The translations under genes were made by a program, and so were the position numbers. Under the pieces are notes generated by a model. The model was not told the origin of the DNA, did no database searches, and saw only the letters and a program-made list of their open reading frames with translations. A stretch of DNA of 10,418 nucleotides from an uncultured Eubacterium sp. (lineage in GTDB: Bacteria; Bacillota; Clostridia; Oscillospirales; Acutalibacteraceae): the NCBI GenBank assembly GCA_905233805.1, contig CAJOER010000110.1, positions 1 to 10,418 on the forward strand, read 5' to 3'. How positions within the stretch are numbered: position 1 is the stretch's first letter; every line of letters begins with the position of its first letter. This document shows, in pieces, positions 6,120-10,418 of this stretch.

Positions 6120-6751
6120 TTACCATATAAACGGAACAAGGCGGTATTTTACCTTCTTTTTATATTCCTTGTAACCGTCGAGTCCTTCCTCGAGTACCTT
6201 TTCCTCGTTCCTGATACGCATTACAATTATAGGTATATAAAACAGCATAATGAGAAAGGATATTACGCTGCCGAGAATGAGCGGCATTGAAAGGAAAAGG
6301 AGCACCGTCGCCATATACATCGGGTGGCGCACTATGCCGTAAAGCCCCGTGTCCACTACCTTCTGGTCCTCCTGAACCTCAACAGTGCGGGAGAGATAGG
6401 CGTTCTCCCTCATAACCTCGGCGTATAAAACATATGCGAAAAGGAAAGCTTCCCGAAGCGAAAGCACAGCCCCGCGGACACAAAAGCTGCGAGGAACATA
6501 AGAGCGCTCAGTGCAATTACGAGCTTCTGCTCGGACTGCTCTTCCTTATTATTAAGGCGTTTTTTTAGAAGCCGGGGGCTTTTCTTCATCATTACCGCGC
6601 CCGCAGCAAGCATTGGCACGAAAAGCACCCCGAGGAAGAGCCACGCCTGAAAATATTTTAAGCTCCACGCGGGAATAAAAAGCAGCGCCGCCACAATTAT
6701 AAAGCCCGAGAGTACCTTGATTATTGCCTGAGAAAAGAGTTTTGCGTTCAT
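6120..6751 (-). pseudogene. Isoprenylcysteine carboxyl methyltransferase-like membrane protein, frameshifted
   Basis: Two overlapping frames together make one membrane protein of the ICMT/PEMT-like family. The N-terminal part (6410-6751, 113 residues) starts at an ATG behind AAGGAATA. It has hydrophobic segments at about residues 8-25 and 33-54, then the KKRLNNKEEQSEQKLVIAL stretch and a third segment ending in AGLCFRFG. The C-terminal part (from about 6455 down to 6120) resumes as FLFAYVLYAEVMRENAYLSR. It continues with VVDTGLYGIVRHPMYMA, the conserved cofactor-binding region, and RIRNEEKVLEEGL to the end. The join at about 6447-6457 lacks some 15 residues seen in relatives and shifts the frame, so the first frame ends 13 codons later. 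An internal ATG at 6467 could express the second half alone, but no good ribosome site precedes it. It lies 13 bp after the GDPD gene in one operon. Substrate unknown; ICMT-like bacterial proteins are poorly characterised. Confidence 0.8.
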
Positions 6752-6764
6752 TGTTATTCCTTAA

Positions 6765-7646
6765 TTATTCGCCGACGGGCTCCCCCGCCGCTTCGTTTTC
6801 TATATATATTCTGTCGGTAGTTATATTCTTAACGCCGAGGGCGACGATTTTTTCAAGCAGCTCGGGCTCGTTAACCGTCCATGCGATAAGGTCAATTCCC
6901 TCTTCAAGGCATTTCTGAACAAAGCCGTTTTTAAAGACGGAAGCCCTGCCCGCAAAGAAGTCAATTCCGCAGTTTTCAAGGGTTTTTACAAGGAGGATAT
7001 GCTCCCTTTTAATATCCCCTACAAGCAGGTAAAGCGGGGCGTCGGTAAATTCCCTCATCTTCTTTAAATCCTCAAAATGGAAGGATATGTAAATTGCGCT
7101 TACTCCCCTTGACTCCACGGCGGATACGACCTCGGAATAATGCTCGCTGTTATTCTTGCCCTTAATTTCAATTATCGCCGCCATATTGTATTTTTTACAT
7201 ATGTCGAGGTATTCCTCGAGCGTGCAGATTTTAAGGTCGGGGTATTTTTCTATCTCCGAGCCGCGGTTTACGCTGAGCTGCATAAGATAGTCGTAAGTCT
7301 TTTTTTCGATTTTAGCCGCCTTGTTCATCATGCGGAAGGTGTTCGGATCGTGAGAGAGAAGCCACCTTCCGTCAATACTTCTGTATATATCGCACTCCGC
7401 GCCCCAGAAGCCGTTTTCACCCGCAAGCTCAAAGGCAACCGAGGTGTTTTCGGGCGCAAGGGAGCTCATACCCCTGTGGGCGATAAGATTAATGTTCTTA
7501 ACGTCCGTCGGCAGGGGCGTGTAACGCTCGGGACGGTTGAGATAACGGAAAAATGCCGTCGCTCCGACCGCGCTTACTGCAGCAGCCGAGCCGAGCAGCG
7601 CCGAGCCGAGCGCCGCGGCAGTTTTAATGCTGATTTTTCTGCTCAT
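6765..7646 (-). CDS. Membrane-anchored glycerophosphodiester phosphodiesterase family protein
   Basis: GDPD enzymes cleave glycerophosphodiesters (deacylated phospholipid head groups, teichoic-acid-like polymers) to glycerol 3-phosphate and an alcohol. The 293-residue protein begins with a charged MSRKISIK and a hydrophobic, Ala-rich segment (about residues 9-33) without a clear cleavage site, so it is probably an anchored protein with its catalytic domain outside. The GDPD barrel starts at about residue 51: IAHRG (His57, Arg58), PEN (Glu66), ECD (Glu84, Asp86), SHDP (His99), IIEIKG (Glu160, Lys162), and near the end AWTVNE and ITTDR. These are the catalytic His pair and metal ligands of the family. 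The start has GCGGAG 8 bp upstream. It is first of two genes with the broken methyltransferase-like gene 13 bp behind. It appears full length. The exact substrate is not predictable. Confidence 0.9.
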   Translation of the reverse strand: MSRKISIKTAAALGSALLGSAAAVSAVGATAFFRYLNRPERYTPLPTDVKNINLIAHRGMSSLAPENTSVAFELAGENGFWGAECDIYRSIDGRWLLSHDPNTFRMMNKAAKIEKKTYDYLMQLSVNRGSEIEKYPDLKICTLEEYLDICKKYNMAAIIEIKGKNNSEHYSEVVSAVESRGVSAIYISFHFEDLKKMREFTDAPLYLLVGDIKREHILLVKTLENCGIDFFAGRASVFKNGFVQKCLEEGIDLIAWTVNEPELLEKIVALGVKNITTDRIYIENEAAGEPVGE

Positions 7647-7678
7647 AATTCAATCTCCGCAATTCATTTCTTACGTTA

Positions 7679-7707
7679 ATAATACCATAGTTTTTCCCCT
7701 ATTACAA
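7679..7707 (-). promoter_or_regulatory. Promoter of the GDPD operon
   Basis: On the minus strand, TTGTAA (7702-7707), a 17 bp spacer, then TATTAT (7679-7684) with TGG before it (extended -10), about 33 bases upstream of the start codon. A second possible -10, TATAAT at 7712-7717, has a TTGTAA at 7733-7738 but with a poor 15 bp spacer. Confidence 0.5.
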
Positions 7708-7753
7708 CATCATTATAAGGGTTAATATTTAGTTACAATCCTTTTACTTATTA

Positions 7754-7782
7754 TTGTTAAAAATAATAACTTATGATATTAT
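7754..7782 (+). promoter_or_regulatory. Promoter of the small secreted protein gene
   Basis: TTGTTA (7754-7759), a 17 bp spacer, then TATTAT (7777-7782) preceded by TGA (extended -10). The start of transcription would be near 7789, which excludes an in-frame ATG at 7773 and supports translation from 7827 behind CGGAGGG. Confidence 0.5.
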
Positions 7783-7826
7783 TAATTTGGATTAGTTTAT
7801 TCATTTTTAACTTCGGAGGGATAATT

Positions 7827-8171
7827 ATGAAAAAAGTATTATCATTTTTATTATCAATCCTTCTGGCGTTTTCCGCGTTTTCGGTAATGCCCTTTTCTGC
7901 GTTTGCCGACACTACATGCTCAGGCACTGTTATGATATCTCAAAATACAACAGTTAATGAAAGAATACAGATTTCAGGTGACGTAACCCTTATTGTTCAA
8001 AGCGGAGTTACTTTAACCGCCGAAAACGGCATTGAAGTCAGCGGAGACAATTCTCTTACGATAGCCGGAGAAGAGCATCCCGATTACGCCTGGGCTTTAA
8101 ATCAGAGCCTGCTTAAGGAGGCGCAGGGAGATTTAGAGGGCGCAATAAAGATAGCTGAAAATAGCGGTTGA
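7827..8171 (+). CDS. Small secreted protein with chimeric C-terminus (truncated surface protein?)
   Basis: A 114-residue protein with a clear Sec signal peptide (MKK, hydrophobic 4-26, SAFA cleavage after Ala27). Mature residues 28-80 resemble the N-terminal beta-strand repeats of large clostridial surface proteins (TTVNERIQISGDVTL, VQSGVTLTAENGIEVSG, NSLTIAG). Those proteins usually run on for hundreds of residues. Here, from about residue 81 (nt 8067), the sequence changes to GEEHPDYAWALNQSLLKEAQ and GDLEGAIKIAENSG, which looks like one tetratricopeptide repeat of the kinesin-light-chain kind, and stops. I start at 7827 because CGGAGGG lies 6 bases upstream and the signal peptide begins there. 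The stop codon lies inside the -35 box of the next gene, and no terminator follows, so readthrough into the SDR gene is possible. Its function is unknown. It is probably a fusion remnant of two genes, but a genuine small secreted protein cannot be excluded. Confidence 0.65.
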   Translation: MKKVLSFLLSILLAFSAFSVMPFSAFADTTCSGTVMISQNTTVNERIQISGDVTLIVQSGVTLTAENGIEVSGDNSLTIAGEEHPDYAWALNQSLLKEAQGDLEGAIKIAENSG

Positions 8172-8196
8172 CATTGGGGAGGGAAGCGGATATAAT
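8168..8196 (+). promoter_or_regulatory. Perfect consensus sigma-A promoter of the SDR gene
   Basis: TTGACA (8168-8173), exactly 17 bp, then TATAAT (8191-8196), with a predicted start near 8203 and a leader of about 38 bases to the ATG at 8241. Both hexamers match the housekeeping consensus at every position, which is uncommon and points to strong, probably constitutive expression. The TGA stop of the preceding small ORF (8169-8171) lies inside the -35 box. Confidence 0.9.
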
Positions 8197-8240
8197 AAGA
8201 TTGTTAAAAAATTAACTATTTTAGTAAAGGAGAAATAACT

Positions 8241-9014
8241 ATGAAAAATTACTTTGATTTAAGCGGTCAGGTTGCTCTCGTAACAGGCTGTTCGGGCGGA
8301 CTCGGCGTACAGATGGCTGAGGCTCTTGCAAGCCAGGGCTGTAACATCGTAGCAGTAGCGCGCCGTAAGGACAAGCTCGACGAGGTTGTTGCTTCTATTA
8401 AAGAGAAGTTCGGCGTTGACGCTCTCGCTCTTAAGTGCGACATTACCGATACAGCTAACGTTGACGAGACCGTAAAGGCTGCTCTTGAGCATTTCGGAAG
8501 AATCGATATTCTTATCAATAACGCGGGCACGGGCGCTGTTGCTCCCGCTGAGGATATTACCGACGAGCAGTTCGGTAACGAGTGCAATATCGACCTTTTT
8601 GGCTCCTTCAGAGTTGCAAGAGCCGTTGCAAAGCAGGCTATGATTCCCGCTAAGTACGGAAGAGTTATCAACATCGCTTCAATGTACGGTCTCGTAGGTA
8701 ACAAAATCGCGGGCTCCGCTCCCTACCACGCAGCAAAGGGCGGCGTTGTAAACCTTACAAGAGCTCTCGCGGCTGAATGGGGTAAGTACGGTATCACCGT
8801 TAACTCAATCTGCCCCGGTTACTTCTATACCGACCTTACAAGAGAAACTCTTAACTCCGATTTCTTCCAGCAGAACGCAAAGACCATGATTCCCATGGAG
8901 CGTTACGGCGACGAGGGCGAGCTCGATTCAGCTGCTCTTTTCTTCGCTTCGAAGGCTTCAAGCTACGTTACGGGAACAAATCTTGCCGTTGACGGCGGAT
9001 ACACCTGTATGTAA
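8241..9014 (+). CDS. SDR-family oxidoreductase, gluconate 5-dehydrogenase-like
   Basis: A classical short-chain dehydrogenase/reductase of 257 residues, the usual length, and apparently intact. It has the cofactor motif TGCSGGLG (15-22), Arg41-Arg42 after the second strand, which favours NADP(H), CDITD at 66-70, NNAG (93-96), catalytic Ser147, Tyr162 and Lys166 (YHAAK), the PGYFYT segment and the C-terminal TGTNLAVDGGYT. Its overall look is that of clostridial proteins annotated as gluconate 5-dehydrogenase or related sugar-acid/ketone reductases, which would interconvert gluconate and 5-ketogluconate. The exact substrate cannot be decided among SDRs. AAAGGAG lies 8 bases before the ATG. It is a single-gene unit with a perfect consensus promoter and a strong terminator. 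Many GCT, GTT and CTT codons, more than in its neighbours, also suggest high expression. It would fit with the sugar-acid kinase and Gnd at the other end of the window. Confidence 0.88.
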   Translation: MKNYFDLSGQVALVTGCSGGLGVQMAEALASQGCNIVAVARRKDKLDEVVASIKEKFGVDALALKCDITDTANVDETVKAALEHFGRIDILINNAGTGAVAPAEDITDEQFGNECNIDLFGSFRVARAVAKQAMIPAKYGRVINIASMYGLVGNKIAGSAPYHAAKGGVVNLTRALAAEWGKYGITVNSICPGYFYTDLTRETLNSDFFQQNAKTMIPMERYGDEGELDSAALFFASKASSYVTGTNLAVDGGYTCM

Positions 9015-9024
9015 TAACAAAAAC

Positions 9025-9057
9025 AAAAGGCGCAACCGAAAGGTTACGCCTTTTTTA
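9025..9057. terminator. Bidirectional intrinsic terminator between the SDR and hydrogenase genes
   Basis: AAAAGGCG-C-AACC (9025-9037), GAAA tetraloop (9038-9041), GGTT-A-CGCCTTTT (9042-9054) with one C/A mismatch, followed by further Ts. It lies 10 bases past the SDR stop and 6 bases from the hydrogenase stop on the other strand. The flanking A-rich sequence gives the minus transcript a T-rich tail as well. Confidence 0.92.
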
Positions 9058-9062
9058 TTATG

Positions 9063-10418
9063 TTATTTTATTTTCCAGCCGAGGTGGTCGGTATGGAGAA
9101 GGTGGTGGGATTTCTCACCGAGAGGAGCCTTGAGGTACTCGCTGTAAAGCTTGACTACCGACGGATTCTCATGGGAGAATCTTATCGGATTATCAACGTC
9201 GAGCTTTCTGAGTCTTTCGCCTCTTACCTCGAAGGAATCGAACGGGTGAATAGGCTGACCGCCGCCGCCTGCGCAGCCGCCGGGACAAGCCATAATCTCT
9301 ACGAAATCGTAATCGACCTCGCCGCTCCTAATCGCTTCAAGAAGCTCTTTCGTATTGCCGAGTCCGCTTGCTACGGCGCAGCGAACCTTAGTTCCCTCGA
9401 TATCAAATTCAGCCTCGTTCCAGCCCTGATGATAGCCTCTTACCGCTTTGAACGCGTCGGCATCGGGGTTCTTACCCGTTGCAAGGAAATACGCTGAACG
9501 GAGAGCCGCTTCCATAACGCCGCCCGTCGTTCCGAAGATAACAGCCGCGCCCGTTCCGTCGCTGAGCGGGTCGTCAAGCGGCTTATCCTCAAGCTCGCTT
9601 ACGTTTATGCTCGCAGCCTTTATCATCTTAACGAGCTCGCGGGTTGTGAGAACAATCTCAACGTCCTGTCCTCTTTCCTCGCCGCCCATATTTTCGTATG
9701 CCGCTTCAGCCTTTTTAGCAACGCAGGGCATAACCGAAACGCTTATAATATCCTTCGGGTCTTTTCCGATTTTTTCGGCGAAATAGCTCTTTACTACCGC
9801 GCCGAACATCTGCTGAGGACTCTTCGCCGAGGAGAGCTGCTCAACCATATCGGGATACTGAGTTCTTATAAAGCGAACCCAGCCCGGGCAGCACGAGGTA
9901 AACATCGGGAATGTATTGTTTTCCTTATCGCCGAGGCGCTTGAGAAATTCACTTCCCTCCTCCATTATGGTAAGGTCGGCGGAGAAGTTTGTATCAAATA
10001 CATAGTCGAAACCGAGCTGTCTCAGCGCTTCGCCCATTTTCTCCATAGTCGCGTCCTCGGGAGCAAGGCCTAATTCCTCGCCCCACGCCGCTCTTACGGC
10101 AGGAGCAACCTGGACGATTTTAATCTTATCCTTATCGGCGAGCGCCTGATAAAGTTTGTTTTTATCGTCTCTCTCGTGAAGAGCGCCGACGGGACAGTGC
10201 GTAACACACTGGCCGCAGATTGAGCAGTCAGCCTTCTCAATCGGGAGACCGCCCTTAACGTCGACGGTAGTTCTTGCGCCCGTTCCGCATACGTCCCAGA
10301 CGCCGAGCGCCTGGACCTTATTACAAATCTGGATACAGCGCATACACTTTATACACTTTTCGTTATCGCGGATAAGCGGAAAGTCCTTGTTCCAAGCGAT
10401 TTTACGAACCTTTTTCTT
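9063..10418 (-). CDS. hydA: [FeFe]-hydrogenase catalytic subunit (5' end beyond window)
   Basis: HydA-type iron-only hydrogenase that reduces protons to H2, re-oxidising ferredoxin and/or NADH made in fermentation. The frame is open to the right edge (451 residues visible), so the ATG at 10343, inside the first cluster motif, is not the start. Visible in order are two [4Fe-4S] sites, CIKCMRCIQIC (residues 22-32) and CSICGQCVTHCP (65-76), then the H-cluster motifs TSCCPGW (L1, about 174-180), MPCVAKKAE (L2, about 231-239) and EIMACPGGCAGGGGQP (L3, about 374-389), all with their cysteines. The C-terminus HHLLHTDHLGWKIK is typical. Sequence before the first cluster (KIAWNKDFPLIRDNEKC) resembles trimeric, NADH-linked electron-bifurcating HydA, which carries further N-terminal FeS domains. 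Partner genes hydB/hydC would be expected upstream, outside the window. No lesion is visible. Cytoplasmic. Confidence 0.95.
   Translation of the reverse strand, partial: KKKVRKIAWNKDFPLIRDNEKCIKCMRCIQICNKVQALGVWDVCGTGARTTVDVKGGLPIEKADCSICGQCVTHCPVGALHERDDKNKLYQALADKDKIKIVQVAPAVRAAWGEELGLAPEDATMEKMGEALRQLGFDYVFDTNFSADLTIMEEGSEFLKRLGDKENNTFPMFTSCCPGWVRFIRTQYPDMVEQLSSAKSPQQMFGAVVKSYFAEKIGKDPKDIISVSVMPCVAKKAEAAYENMGGEERGQDVEIVLTTRELVKMIKAASINVSELEDKPLDDPLSDGTGAAVIFGTTGGVMEAALRSAYFLATGKNPDADAFKAVRGYHQGWNEAEFDIEGTKVRCAVASGLGNTKELLEAIRSGEVDYDFVEIMACPGGCAGGGGQPIHPFDSFEVRGERLRKLDVDNPIRFSHENPSVVKLYSEYLKAPLGEKSHHLLHTDHLGWKIK

Noticed and set aside
7773..7826. Upstream ATG start for the small secreted protein
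   Set aside because: It overlaps the predicted -10 region and adds a second hydrophobic stretch; the ATG at 7827 has a strong ribosome site and a standard signal peptide.
9063..10343. Hydrogenase starting at the ATG at 10343
   Set aside because: This Met lies inside the CxxCxxCxxxC cluster motif and the frame remains open to the window edge with conserved sequence upstream.
1..10418. tRNA, rRNA, CRISPR array, insertion sequence or att site
   Set aside because: Scanning by eye found no cloverleaf with a CCA end, no regularly spaced repeats and no transposase motifs or terminal inverted repeats other than terminators.

Overview
The window looks like a chromosomal segment of an anaerobic gut Firmicute of the class Clostridia, probably Oscillospiraceae/Ruminococcaceae-like. 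The signs are an [FeFe]-hydrogenase of the NADH-linked HydA type, clostridial AGGAGG-type ribosome binding sites, AT-rich intergenic DNA between roughly 50% GC genes, and a gut-type beta-glucuronidase. I see no rRNA, tRNA, CRISPR array, insertion sequence or phage gene.

Layout. Positions 1-3222 (minus strand) hold an operon read from right to left: a PfkB/2-keto-3-deoxygluconate-kinase-like gene, 6-phosphogluconate dehydrogenase (gnd), and a Cof-type HAD phosphatase that runs off the left edge. A divergent promoter region (3223-3380) separates it from a PIG-L/LmbE deacetylase (3381-4109, plus). That gene converges on a beta-glucuronidase (4140-5864, minus) across a shared terminator. Positions 5865-6119 carry the uidA promoter and an orphan plus-strand unit with a promoter, a short coding-like 3' remnant and a terminator, but no intact gene. 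Positions 6120-7646 (minus) hold a membrane glycerophosphodiester phosphodiesterase followed by a frameshifted isoprenylcysteine methyltransferase-like gene. Positions 7827-8171 (plus) encode a small, apparently chimeric secreted protein. Positions 8241-9014 (plus) encode an SDR oxidoreductase behind a perfect consensus promoter. Positions 9063-10418 (minus) are the hydrogenase catalytic subunit, cut by the right edge.

Biology. Beta-glucuronidase, the KDG-kinase-like enzyme, gnd and a gluconate-5-dehydrogenase-like SDR suggest use of hexuronates and sugar acids. Glucuronate would be released from glycans or host conjugates and fed to central metabolism, with reducing power made by Gnd and excess electrons disposed of as H2 by the hydrogenase. 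The rest of that route (uxaC, uxuA, uxuB, eda) is not in the window.

Most notable observation: four neighbouring minus-strand genes (gnd, kdgK-like, uidA, ICMT-like) each seem to lack one short internal block of conserved residues, about 9-25 codons. Three losses are in frame and one breaks the frame. The block missing from uidA includes active-site tyrosines. A small secreted ORF and a 3' gene remnant look rearranged too. This could be real deletion-driven decay, or an assembly or amplification artefact. Raw reads and close relatives would decide.
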